64,000 nt of DNA from Lophium mytilinum (Eukaryota > Ascomycota > Dothideomycetes > Mytilinidiales > Mytilinidiaceae), in contig MU004191.1 in assembly GCA_010093605.1 (NCBI GenBank), positions 1,605,832-1,669,831 on the forward strand, written 5' to 3'. Under the pieces are notes generated by a model, which was not told where the DNA came from, searched no databases, and worked only from the letters and a program-made list of their open reading frames with translations. The first letter of the stretch is position 1. Each line of letters opens with the position of its first letter. Below, one piece after another: positions 46,024 through 56,793 of this stretch. The position numbers and the translations under genes are program-made.

Positions 46024-47094
46024 ATGGCTAACTTCGTCTCCCACGTCGCGCCCGTCGCCCTCGAAAACGCCCGATCCATCATCCCCAACGACTACGAGCC
46101 TGACCTCTTCAACGACATGGGCTTCGTGCTGCGCGCCAAAGCCGACAGCGGCGAAGACATCCACCTCTGGATGTTCATGTACCGACAGCGCGGCGAAGAG
46201 GTCATCATAAACAACGAAGTCTGCCAAACCCTCATGGTCTCGGCCGCCTATACCCCTGCCGAGAAAGAATCCATGCACGACACCCCCTTCATCAACAAAG
46301 GGCAGAACATAGACGACTACCACAAGCTCGGCAGCCTAACGTTCCAAGACACACCCACCACCAACACCTGGACCCTCGCCGGCCGCGTCTTCGAGTCCCG
46401 CGCCAACCAATGGACCGTTTCCGGCTCCCACGCCGGCGTCAGCGTGCAGCTCGAGTGGACGCAGCGCGGCGACGCCCTCTACAACGGCGGGCCGTTCGCG
46501 GAGCTGCATTCAGGAAAGGGCCACAGCGCCTTCATCGTGCACGCGCACGTCACGGGCACCGTGACGGCTGGCGGGAAGACGATGACGGTGTCGGCGGGCA
46601 ACGGGCACGGGATCCACGAGCGCATCTGCATGGCCGGCCACGTGCCCGCGCGGCTGCAGTACATGATGGAGCGCGGGATGAACTGGCTGAACGGGTACGG
46701 TGCGGAGGTCTCGTGGTACATCAAGACGGCGTCGCGGGGGCGGTCGGCGACGATGATGTTGAATGTGGATGGGGAGACGCTGGCGGTTGTGGGCGGGCAG
46801 AAGGCGAATATTGAGGAGATAGACTTTTGGCTGGATCCGAAGACGAATCAGATGAATCCGAGGAAGTGGAGGGTGTGGGCGGTTGTGAAGGGGAAAGGGC
46901 GGCTGGAGGTGATCGTGACGGCGTATGGAAGGGCGTATTATACGTGGGTGCGGCAGGGGGGTGTGGTGCTTGTGAATCAATTTGTCGCGGATGCGGTGTG
47001 TACGTGGACGCGGGTGGATGGGTCGAAGATCGAGGAGAAGCAGATGGCTATGAATGAGTATATGAGGACGTTGTATGTGCAGCCGACGCCGTAG
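46024..47094 (+). CDS. Possible AttH/CrtC-type lipocalin-fold protein
   Basis: Single exon, 356 residues, ATG in good context (CTATCATGGC). The sequence has many short strand-like segments (IHLWMFMYRQRG, WTLAGRVFES, SVQLEWTQRG, AFIVHAHVTGTVT, SATMMLNVDGE, LEVIVTAYGRAYY) and no signal peptide or helix-rich domain. This suggests a large beta-barrel of the AttH/hydroxyneurosporene-synthase kind, a group that includes kievitone hydratase and some Diels-Alderases. A GNGHGIHERI motif sits near residue 195. I recognise the likely fold but not a specific family. GC at third positions is clearly higher in the first half of the gene than in its surroundings, as expected for a well-expressed gene. Reaction unknown. 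Confidence 0.72.
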   Translation: MANFVSHVAPVALENARSIIPNDYEPDLFNDMGFVLRAKADSGEDIHLWMFMYRQRGEEVIINNEVCQTLMVSAAYTPAEKESMHDTPFINKGQNIDDYHKLGSLTFQDTPTTNTWTLAGRVFESRANQWTVSGSHAGVSVQLEWTQRGDALYNGGPFAELHSGKGHSAFIVHAHVTGTVTAGGKTMTVSAGNGHGIHERICMAGHVPARLQYMMERGMNWLNGYGAEVSWYIKTASRGRSATMMLNVDGETLAVVGGQKANIEEIDFWLDPKTNQMNPRKWRVWAVVKGKGRLEVIVTAYGRAYYTWVRQGGVVLVNQFVADAVCTWTRVDGSKIEEKQMAMNEYMRTLYVQPTP

Positions 47095-49762
47095 GAATAC
47101 AGGGGCGGAGCACTATGATATTAGTTTGGCCACGCCTCGCGATTGCTCGGGGCGTCTCAAAAGGCTTTGGAAAGTCCAAATACAATGTAAATGTCAATGC
47201 GGTGGAAATTACACTACCTTTTTACTGATCGGAGGTATACTACCCATGGTACCCCTCACAGAGGTGTCGATAGAGCAGAAGTGAAGATAGAGCACTTGTA
47301 TATAGGGTTGCCTATATTTTTGACTCAGTACTGTGTTTGCTTCGCTCCCTATGATGGAAGTTTGGGTGTTTTTGCTTAATTTTGACCACTTTGTATTTTC
47401 CGTTTCTGTCGCCACTCGAACGTCTCTCGAAATGATCTCTGAGATCTCCTTGGGGTTACCCTTCGGTGGGGGTTTTCCCGAAATCTGCCCCGAGATGAGT
47501 CGAAGGTAGAAGTAGTATTGGGATCGAAGGTGCAATCGGAATAACTCCAGATGGAAGATCGTGATCAACACATCGTAAGCAATGTTTCTTCCTAATCCAT
47601 TCCTTGCTCTTGCTCGCCGTCTTGGATACTATGCAGCATGAAACGACTCGAACGTTCACTGATCACATCTGGCGCCAGGTATATATTCTTCCAAGGGAAA
47701 TTCAGGGAATAACAAAAAGAAAGATGTCCTTCGGCGCTTAAATCTTTCGCAAGAATATTGACAGAGTTCCGATGTAAGGGGTTACATTAGAGTTCTTGGG
47801 TCTCTAGGTGCAAATTACGCGCAGATACAAGAGCTGTAAAAGACCGGGAGACAACTGGTATGCTGATACCTACCACAAAGAGTCGAGCGCTGGCGCTATT
47901 GAACGAGGAAATCTAAGATCTATGAAGACTAGAGTGTAGATCAAGATTCTCGCGTATTACCATGACTATAACAAGGCATCCCATAACTCTATAAATAACT
48001 GAGAATTCATCGTAGGATTTGAGAGAGACACGCGCTCACATTTACCGCGAGCATCTTACTGCCGGGATCGGCCTCCTCCATAAGCAGGGCTGTGGCAGCT
48101 CCCAATAAACAAAGGATGGATGATACGAAGGATGAGAAACTCCACTCGCTCTGCCACACAGAATCAGGAATCCAACGACGACTCGTTTGAAGAAGTCATG
48201 TCCACATGCAACATCCCACGGCAAGCCAAGCAGTCAGCGCAATCGTCGCGATACTGACCAAATGGAAACGCGACGAAGTAGTGATGCGCAGCCAATCGCA
48301 CGCCTCGCACGGCCGACGGCGAAGTGGCTGATCTGTTCTGGAAGACGGGCGCTCGCGTGAATCGTGCGATGCATGCGGCCAAGCGCTAGCCCCTCACCTG
48401 GCGCTCGGGAGCATGAAGCCTTCCGCCTGAACCGAGTGTCGTGGAGTCGCTGTATGTCGCGATGTGAGGCTTCCAGGCGAAACCGGATGTCGGCTTATCT
48501 GATGGATGGTATGGACCCCCATACTGCGCCGCTCAGCAGCTTTACCCACGACGCGTCTCGGCCTCGAAATAGCTATGAGGCTGGAAATGACCCGATCCAA
48601 CAAGGGCAGGAGGAAGGAGAGATTGGGTGTGGCGCTGCAGGTCCAGTACGGCCAGCCAACGGGAGCTGCTCATCGGCGAGCGTCCCGAGCGACACGCAGC
48701 TGCTCTCCCGCGGTGCCGTTTGCACGGAGGCGAGGCTGCATGTCGTCGTGCCAAAGTTGCCGTCGTGTTGAGTTCCAGACGGCGCTCCGCTATTATGGCC
48801 AAGTGTTGGGGTATATCGCGGCGGCCCACGCTTTTGCAAAGCGTTGGTAACAGTCCAGATAAGCTTCCAACCGTCCCACAGTTCTTGGCCGTCTTCCAAG
48901 CACGCCTTGGGGATGGGGTGCGTTGGTGGGTTGTCGCCGAGAGCGCCTCGCGCCTTGGAAGACGTCGGCTATCGTTGCGTGAAGAGACGGCGTCGACGGG
49001 CGTGACAATTGCGAATGCTGTAACTAGGCCCCGAAGCTCGTCCTTGCTGGCCTCTCAGCGTCAAGAGAGCCCTGAAACGCCAGCAAACGGTCGCGTTCCC
49101 GTCAACCAGAACTCGGCGAGAGCGCGGACGCAGGCCCATAGAACGGGCTGCTGCTAGCCCACAAGCGTACAAAAGACCCTGTGTTGGGCCTTATCAACAC
49201 CAACGGCCTATATCGGGTTTCTCAGCGAGGCTCCGTGCACTTCCTCCGCCACCCACCACTGCGTCGTCTCGTTCCATGCCACCCGCAATCCAAACGCGCA
49301 GAGCCTTGGCCCTCCCGGTGGACTCCCGAAAGTGCGCGCCGTGTCGCTTCGGCCTGTCGGCGCCTGTCTAGGCCAATCTCTCTAGGGCCTCGCCGCCGTT
49401 GTGCTGTGCCGTTGAATTGTCACGGCCGCGCCCTGCGGCGGAACGAGACTCTCCTTATCAGTTGCCAAGCCTGCCCTCCGACGGGCGGGGGGCGCGGCAG
49501 CAGTGGGAACGTGTCCATACGATGTGTCGATTGGTGCGCCGGCGGAGCGGCCTGGGATGAAGGATGGGGGGTTAGGTTGAGAGCATGGACCGCAACGGGG
49601 AACTATGGGGCGGCTTGGCTCCTGCTGTCCTCGGCCTTGAAATCAAACTTATATATTCATCAGGCCCACTCCGTCAAGGGGTTTCAGTTGGCAGTCATCT
49701 CCGTCTCTTCTCTTTCTTTCAACCTGCTGGTGATTTCGACTGACCACAGTCTGTAATTCACG
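47095..49762. other. 2.7 kb intergenic region upstream of the ammonium permease
   Basis: The left part is AT-rich and frame-poor. The right part (48,050-49,760) is GC-richer and full of overlapping frames on both strands with no domain (the longest is 191 codons at 49181-49756). It holds four GATAAG words and is best read as the permease promoter with a long leader. Confidence 0.5.
48494..49459. promoter_or_regulatory. Cluster of GATA-factor motifs upstream of the ammonium permease
   Basis: GATAAG or its complement occurs at 48494-48499, 48858-48863, 49190-49195 and 49454-49459. In ascomycetes the AreA/NIT2 GATA factors bind such sites (HGATAR) and activate ammonium permease genes when nitrogen is limiting. 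Four in about 1.3 kb is several-fold above the roughly 0.6 expected by chance. Confidence 0.5.
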
Positions 49763-51391
49763 ATGGCGACCGCTGTGAGTTCTGCCCCCTTGGCGCCACT
49801 ATATATCCAATCCACGTGAAACAGATGCTGACAATAATTCCCAGCCTGTGTACGACCCAGCCATGCCCAACGGCGGTGACTCGCTCGTTGTGGATGTGAA
49901 CGCCCAATATGCCGGTCTCGAGTACCACTACACCTACCTGGTCTTCTGCGGCTTCATCGTCTGGCTCATTATCCCCGGCATCGGCCTGCTCTACGGCGGT
50001 CTCGCGCGCCGAAAGTCGTCTCTAGCCCTGCTTTTCCAGTCCTTGATGGTCTGCGGAGTGTATGATGTTCCCCCTGAAGCCGGTACATGCCGAACCTTAA
50101 ATTGACCTCAAACCGCAGTGTGACCTTCCAATGGATGTTTTGGGGATACTCTCTGGCCTACTCGCGCACCGGCAACGCCTTCATTGGCGACCTCGCCAAC
50201 TTCGGTCTGAAGAATGTCATGTCTGCGCCGTCGCCTGGAAGCGCTGTGATCCCTGAGATCGTGTTCTGCCTTTACCAGATGCTTTTCTGCGCCTGCACCG
50301 TCCAACTCGTTATTGGAGGCTCCTTTGAGCGTGGACGCATCCTCCCATCACTCGTCTTTTCTTTCTGCTGGGCTACAATCGTCTACTGCCCTATCGTGCG
50401 TTGTCCCTGTCGTTGGTTGATGTGAAAAAATAAATCTAATTTTTCAAAATAGGCAAATTGGACCTGGAACGCGAATGGTTGGCTGTACAACCTCCCCTCT
50501 CTTGATTTTGCCGGCGGCGGACCTGTCCACATCGCATCTGGATGGTCTGCTCTTGCATATGCCTTCGTGCTCGGGAAGCGTAAGCACACGGGCGAGCCGT
50601 CCCACGGCAAGCCTCACAACACGACCCTCATCTTCCTCGGAACCGTCTTGATCTGGTTCGGCTGGTTCGGCTTCAACGGTGGCTCCGCGCTCAATGGCTC
50701 TATTCGTGCTATGCTTGCTGCCTTCAACACTAACACGGCTGCTTCCTTCGGCGTCCTTGGTTGGACCCTCGTCGACTACATCCGCACCCGTGGCAAGTTC
50801 AGCGTCGTGGGCGCCTGCTGTGGCGCCATCGCCGGCCTTGTTGGTATCACCCCCGCCGCTGGTTACGTCTCCGTTTGGATTGCTGCCCTCATTGGCTTCT
50901 TGACCGCTGTCGTCTGCGCATCCGTCCAGGACCTCAACAAGTGGCTCCACATTGACGAGGGCATGGACGTCTTCAAGCTCCACGGCATCGGCGGAATGTG
51001 CGGCTCCTTCTTCACCGGTATCTTCGCTCAGAGCTGGGTGTCCGCCCTCGATGGCTCCTCGCAATACCCCGGTGGAATCGACGGCAACGGCGTCCAGGTC
51101 GGCAAGCAGTTCGCCGAAATCACCGCCATCTCCGCGTACTCGTTCACCGTCTCGTGCATCCTGCTGTACGCGCTGAAGTACATTCCCGGCATGCACCTCC
51201 GCGTCACCGAAGAAGGTGAGATGATGGGTCTGGATATTGACCAGTTCTTTGACGAGCAGATCGGTGACTGGTCCATGTACGAGAACAACCTCGGTTCGAC
51301 CGTGCATGGTATCAAGGGGACCGGTGCTACTACTAGCAGCGCGCATAGCGTGCACCAGAGCACCGAGATTCCTATGACTAAGGAGGCTTAG
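49763..51391 (+). CDS. mep: Ammonium permease, AMT/MEP family
   Basis: Exons 49763-49774, 49845-50059, 50119-50395 and 50453-51391 give 480 residues. The first exon codes only for MATA. The junctions rebuild VCGVVTFQWMFWGYSLAY and VYCPI|ANWTWN. Family hallmarks are plain: GIGLLYGGLARRK near the N-terminus, GYSLAYSRTGNAFIG, FDFAGGGPVHIASGWSALAY (the AMT signature), FGWFGFNGGSALNG, TPAAGYVSVWIA, and DVFKLHGIGGMCGSFFTGIF, which contains one of the two pore histidines. Eleven membrane helices are expected. The tail contains DIDQFFDEQIGDWSMYENN and ends polar, a usual place for regulation. It transports ammonium across the plasma membrane. Confidence 0.95.
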
Positions 51392-52254
51392 ATGTTCGAT
51401 ACTGAAATAAGAGAAGGGAACTTGTCGGAGTAGGAGTTCGTGATGTTACCCTAGACTCTCGCTAATATAGAATCGGGTCGGTAGATGACGTGGACTGTTT
51501 CTGTTCGAAAAGATATCCCCTTTGCGAGAATGATACACTCCTAGAACCTATGTAATCTAAAGTAAACCAAGAGAGATGTTTGAGTCAACCTGCTTGTGCC
51601 TAATAACGATGAATAAATATACTCAAGGTTCTCTTTTGCAGTCCAGACGCCACTGTCTTGAATACACCAGCTATGACTTCTTCGGCCATTCAAAAGGTAG
51701 CTCAAATCACGCTGTGTGGAGGTTGACATTGAATTTGGAGTTTTGAAAGCCCATTGCAACACTATACCGGCTTTCTTGGAGAATTTTGCTCTTCGATGCC
51801 AGAAGCGTTTTCTGGCATCGAAGAGCAAAGTGCGGTGTGGAGTTGGGCCATATTTCCGGATTGAAGACATGTTCGACGAGGTCTAGAATCTGGAACCTGT
51901 TTTCGCGGTTGATGGCAAAGACTACGCGATACGTTATCGAGTTCGCAAGTCTCTTAGCTTGACTTACCATTTAGACCCGCAAATTGTAATAGGAGTGTAA
52001 AGGCGGGGCGAAGAGGTCGAAAGAAGACTGCTGGAGGGCAGACTGTGAACCCTGACTCGAAGGCTAGTAGTGAAAGCCTCGCAGTTTGACCTTGAAACCA
52101 GCTGCTCTTTCGTGAAGGTTGAAAATCAGGCCTCGAACTATCGAAGTGCTCCCTCCCGCCGAAATGTCGTTCCGGGGCACTTCAACTCACTCCGCATCAA
52201 GAAAACATGAATAGTAGAACAATGTGATTCTTAGGTATCTCTTACTCCATCCAC
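51392..52254. other. Convergent intergenic region
   Basis: Lies between the 3' ends of the ammonium permease (plus) and the GH125 gene (minus). It contains a perfect hairpin listed separately. Short minus-strand frames at 51541-51970 partly overlap the hairpin and have no domain. Confidence 0.5.
51785..51829. repeat. Perfect 19-bp inverted repeat, 7-base loop
   Basis: Left arm 51785-51803 and right arm 51811-51829 are exact reverse complements (arm TTTGCTCTTCGATGCCAGA), with AGCGTTT between. One further A-T pair inside the loop and a wobble pair outside extend the stem. It could be a transcribed hairpin, a small transposon footprint or a transcription end signal; no T-run follows that would suggest a bacterial-type terminator. 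Confidence 0.9.
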
Positions 52255-54063
52255 TCACTCAACCACGTAAGCCTCCGCGCCTTTCCCGAAGAGAAGTTCT
52301 GGTTTCCGAGACGCGAGATCCAGGATTGTTTGCGCGAAGACGGAGTTGGCCCAGGCGAACCAGCTGCCTGTGGGACTGTTAGCACTGATCCTTCTTTCAC
52401 ATTCTCATCTCGATAAGCTGGCAAAGACCTTGACTTACGCGTATAATCTCCCGCCACATCAACGTTAACACTCTCATGTACCAATCCTAACCCACTCGCT
52501 TTCTTCACCATCAACAAACACGCCTCAATTTCTTCATCGTCGTCGCTGGTCATCGCCTGCGTCAGCACGCTCATCGGCCATGCGTGTTGCAGGCCTATAT
52601 GCGGCCCACCGATCCCCTTGAAATAATCTCCTTTCAGATAGTACGGATTTCCCTTCTTCTCGAGAATCATCTTGCGCGTATTCTGATACGTCTTATCGCT
52701 CACATCAACAAAGCCCAGCAGCGGGAGCGCGAGCAAGGAGGGCAAGTTCGCGTCGTCCATAAGAATAGACGAGCCAAATCCATCCACTTCGAACGCGAAA
52801 ACCTCGCCGTAGACTTTGTGCGTGACGACGCCGTGCTCCCAGATCCCGGCCTCGATCGCCTTGCCCCGCGTGCGGAGGATGGCCGCGAGTTTCTTCTTCC
52901 CCGCGCTCTCAAGCATCGCCGCCGCGCGCTTCAGCTCTACAGCCATCATGGCGTTCGCGGGGATAAAGAAGCCGAGGATCGTCGCGTCGTCTGAGGGCCG
53001 GAAGGCGCTGCGGACTAGTCCTGTGCCGGCGTTCAGGGGGTTGCCAACGCCGCCGAGGGAGAGAGTTTCGGTTCCTGCATTGGTGCGACGCTGGAAGGTG
53101 TACTCATTGCGGACGAACTCGCCAGTTTTCTCGTCAAAGGTGGGTTTGGACTGGTGGGTGAGTAGATCCAGTACTGTGTCGAGCGCGAGGTACCACCGCG
53201 GGGTGAGGAACTCGGTGGAGCCGGTGTGGTCATGGAATTGGTTTACGAGGCGGAGGAAGTGGGCGATGGAATCGAGTTCGTATTTGCATTCGAAGACGAA
53301 GGAGGGCTCGTAGATGGGGTGCACTTCATCTTCGCCGCCGCCGTAGGTGGGCGCCAGGCCGCTCGGGGGCGGGGGTTGGAAGGCGTTGCAGTATGGCGAG
53401 CCGATCACATACTCAACCTGTGTATTTATAGCGCCTAAAATCAGGCTCTTGATAGCTGCGTCTTTCTTTGCGAGGGGTTGGTATTGGGCCAATTGGTTTG
53501 TAGAATCTCGCAGCCATTCAGCATTGATGTCACCTGTGACGATGAAGCTTTGAGCGCCTTCCCATTTGCCCTCGTCTTTCTTGCCGCCTGTGACCCAGTT
53601 TGTGGTTTTCTTTTTCTTCTTTTCCGTGCCGTTGACGTGCCACCGTACTGTCGTGTCTAAGGTGTTGGGGAATGCGTTCTCGAATATGCGCGCCAAGTCC
53701 TTGTCTATCATCTTCTCGTTCATGTCGTCTATTACTTTCTCAACGAGGGGGGATTCGAAGGTTCGGCAGTGACGCGAAGGGCGCTGGAAGGGGATCTCCA
53801 TGGGGCCAGAACTGTATGGTGGACTGTAGCCAGATCGTATTAGCTACTGTCCCAGCTCTTGCTCTGCTCTTACGAACATACTGGTTCCGCATCGCATAGT
53901 TCTTGTAGTCTGGACATGCTGCCCTGTATTTCGCCCTATCAAGGGGTACGCGCAGCGGCTCTTGGGGGTCTTTTGCGAGCGGTTCAGCTTCCGCGTGGGC
54001 GTGTCCTGCGAGCAAAGCGCTGCTCCCCAGGAATATGACTATAGGTCGGAGAAAGTCGTGCAT
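52255..54063 (-). CDS. GH125 exo-alpha-1,6-mannosidase, secreted
   Basis: Exons read on the minus strand are 54063-53882, 53823-52439 and 52367-52255, giving 559 residues. Signal peptide 1-24 (MHDFLRPIVIFLGSSALLAG then HAHA). The junctions rebuild RNHPPYSSGPMEIPFQRPS and DYTRSWFAWANS, both typical of the family. Diagnostic text includes FIVTGDINAEWLRDSTNQLA with the catalytic-site acidic residues, YNTQVEYVIG-like INTQVEYVIGSPY, YEPSFVFECKYELDSIA, and GGPHIGLQHAWPMSVLTQAM. GH125 enzymes release non-reducing alpha-1,6-mannose from glycoproteins and cell-wall mannan. Without the last intron the frame reads into 30 false residues and loses the real ending, which finishes AYVVE. Confidence 0.93.
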
Positions 54064-55272
54064 TTTGAAGTGGGGTATACAGCGCTACGAGGCGTGTCAG
54101 ACGTGTTCGGAATCGCAGCAGCTCCAGAGCGAGGTCGGGGTTGGAGGATTCTAAGAATGGATGCGGCGCGGCCAAGCACGCAAGGAGGAGATTGGACTTT
54201 CAAGACAGAAATGTACACATGCTCTTTTCCATGCCCGAGGAATTGGCGTTTTAATCTGCGTATGGGCTGGAGAAAAGGATTGGAAACGTGGAAGTGCAGG
54301 TGTACCGTGTTTGAAGCTTCCAATGAGGTCAATACGCATGTGGGGCCGAAGCTTGTAGCTTGCGGGCCCTCGCCGTCATCCTTTCTTCTCGCAATTCCGA
54401 GTCTTGAACATAGGTAGTGTGGCAGTCATCACATCTTTGATAATGTTTTAAACCCTCTGATGCTTTCGATCTACGCCTACTTTACGATTGTGTACACTTG
54501 TCTACAGCGTCTTGACACGTCCGACGAACTAGCGCAGAAACCAAGCCACGAAAGGTAGGCACAAAAGTAGGATAATCCGGAAAGTAACGCCTCTCGGTAC
54601 CGTGCTTTTAGCAGATTCTGGTCAGCCTTGGGTAAGAATCTGTCCAAAAAGGGCTTCCTCCGTCCTAACCCCAGCTATTCCACCTGTGGCTTCAAATCGA
54701 CGCTAGTTCACCGGACGTGTCAAGATGCTGTAGCAGGCGTACTTGAACGAAAAGTGGCAGTCTACGAATCCGCGGTTCTGATTTCAACCCTCCTTCTGAG
54801 GCACCCGATTTACAAGCTATCCCAATCTCACACTGGACAAAGTGCAATCTACGAGCCACGGCAATAGTATGCCAAAATCAAGTCCAAATTGCACGGACTA
54901 GTTCCCGTTTGTACATCTCACAACACTCAGATTTTCCCCTTTCCTCGTCCCTAATTCACAGGCTATGCTGTTCACACGGTAAATCAAGCCCAATTCACAA
55001 GCCATGCCAATAGTATGCCAAGATCGACACCAAATAGCACGGACTGGCTCCCGTTTGTAGATGTTACACCACCAAAAAGAAGCTGATTCTGATGTTCAGT
55101 TCAGTCTGTCTAGCATCTTGCTTCTACAAACGATCTAACATCGGATGCCACAACGCCAGCTAAGACGCAATCGACACTTCTCGCTCCATATGCCAAAAGT
55201 CGAGATTCCATGCTCCCTCTACCATAACGCCCACTACAAACGTCGCGTTCTAAACCACCACCCATACACCAC
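54064..55272. other. Intergenic region with a diverged direct repeat
   Basis: Between two minus-strand genes. Holds the promoter of the GH125 gene and a roughly 76-base direct repeat listed separately. Short frames only (up to 151 codons at 53962-54417, overlapping the gene's 5' end, without a domain). Confidence 0.5.
54849..55074. repeat. Two diverged copies of a ~76-base direct repeat
   Basis: Copy 1 is about 54849-54926 and copy 2 about 54997-55074, starting 148 bases apart. They share AATAGTATGCCAA, GCACGGACT and CTCCCGTTTGTA-type words with scattered substitutions, and a shorter third echo (ATTCACAGGCTATGC) lies just before copy 2. No coding content seen. Confidence 0.75.
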
Positions 55273-56793
55273 CTACAACGGCACCTCCTCCATCATCTCC
55301 ACCGCGCCCTCCCTCCCAACCGTCACAATCACATCCCCCAGCGTCTTACTCAGAAACCCCGCCTCCGAATAGCAGAAATAGTACTCCCACTTCCGCCGAA
55401 ACACCTCCGCCGCCTCCTCATCCCGGCCCCCTTTCACGTGATCCCGCCACAGCGCCTCCTTGATCTCGGCATCAAACTTCGCCTCGAACTCCTCCCGCCA
55501 CAGCCGCAGCGCTTTCGCGTAGTGCGGGCCGATATTCTCGATGCTCTCTACGATAAGCGAGTTGTTCGAGCCCGAGGAGATCGATGAGACGAGCTGCGCG
55601 ATGCTGGGCAAATGCCCGCCGGGGAAGATATATTTCCGGATAAAGTCGTCACTACGCGCGTAGGCTTCATAGCGCGCTTCAGGGATCGTGATGCACTGGA
55701 ACACCGCCACGCCGCCTTCTTTCTTTAGCAGCTTATCTATCACACCGAAGTAGACGCCCAGGAACTCCCGCCCCACGGCTTCCAGCATCTCGATCGACAC
55801 AATCTTATCGTAGGGCCCGTCAGCGGGAACGGGGAGGTCGCGGTAGTCGGTCAGCAGGACAGTGATCTTGTGGGAGAGGTTCAGCGCGGCGATGCGTTGT
55901 TCTGCGAGCTCTTTCTGCTCAGCGCTGAGCGTGATGGTAGTGACGCTGCACCCCGTGCGCTGCACAGCCTGGATCGCGAACGAGCCCCAGCCGGTGCCGA
56001 TTTCGAGGACGCGGTCGGTGGGTTTGAGGTGGGCGTTGTCGATGAAGCGTTGGAGTTTGCGGTGTTGGGCGTCTTCTAGTGTCTCGTTGCTGGAGCGGGG
56101 GTCGGATTTGGGCAGCCAGATTGGGCAGGAGTATGTCATGTCTGGGGAGAGGAAGGCGGCGAACATGTCGTTGCTGATGTCGTAGTGGGCGGAGATGTTG
56201 AGGCGGGCGTTTTTGAGGCCGTTGGAGCGCCGGACGAGGGCGGTTAGGGTGCTGCTAAGGGAAGAGGTGAGGGTGGAGCCGTTGGCGAGGGCGGCTTTGT
56301 TGGCGATGAAGAGGGTGAAGAAGGCGGTTAGTGAGGGGCATTGGACTTCGCCGAGCATGTAGCTTTCTGCGAATCCCTGGTAGGGGTGTTAGCCGTGGTT
56401 TCCTGAAGAAGGTTTGCGTTGACGAGGAGGCGATGCTCAATTGCGCTTGAGTGGTGGATCTGGCGTCTCTGTCTCTTCTCTAGGGCAGAGTACTGGCAGC
56501 TCTATGGTCTAAGAACTAGGAAAACTCACCATGTCGCCTAAAAGTGCTAACCGCACCCAGAACTTGTCGCTCTTGACGCGCAATATGACCGTAGGGTATC
56601 CTTCCTTCTCGTTTCCGCACATGGTGGACGACTTGGCGCCGCCCTCGTAGATAGCAAGACGCCCATGCTCAATCTTCTTGAAGACAGACATGCAGGCTGT
56701 CCTGGATAGCCCCGCAAGCGGGCCCCAAGCTTGTGATTGAGCTGACGTCCATAGCGACTGTGCGCTCTCGAATGGCGCGTAGAGGAAGTTCAT
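55273..56793 (-). CDS. Cyclopropane-fatty-acid-synthase-like SAM methyltransferase
   Basis: Exons read on the minus strand are 56793-56530 and 56376-55273, giving 455 residues; the splice gives LALLGDM|GFAESYMLGE. The first 100 residues match the N-terminal helper domain of CFA synthases (IYEGG, VKSDKFWVRLALLGDMGFAE). Then comes the Rossmann SAM site VLEIGTGWGSFAIQA from about residue 211, followed by TITLSAEQKELAEQRI, DYRDLP, and IVSIEMLEAVGREFL. ISAHYDISNDMFAAFLSPDM, before the SAM site, is the family lipid-side motif. These enzymes add a methylene or methyl group to unsaturated acyl chains of membrane lipids; fungal members are little studied. No signal peptide. Confidence 0.93.

Noticed and set aside
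46410-46980. Overlapping 134- and 156-codon frames in the lipocalin-like gene
   Set aside because: Arg/His-rich shadows created by high third-position GC of the real gene.
48364-49157. Frames of 135-176 codons upstream of the ammonium permease
   Set aside because: Conflicting frames on both strands, no domain, and the region is better explained as promoter and leader.
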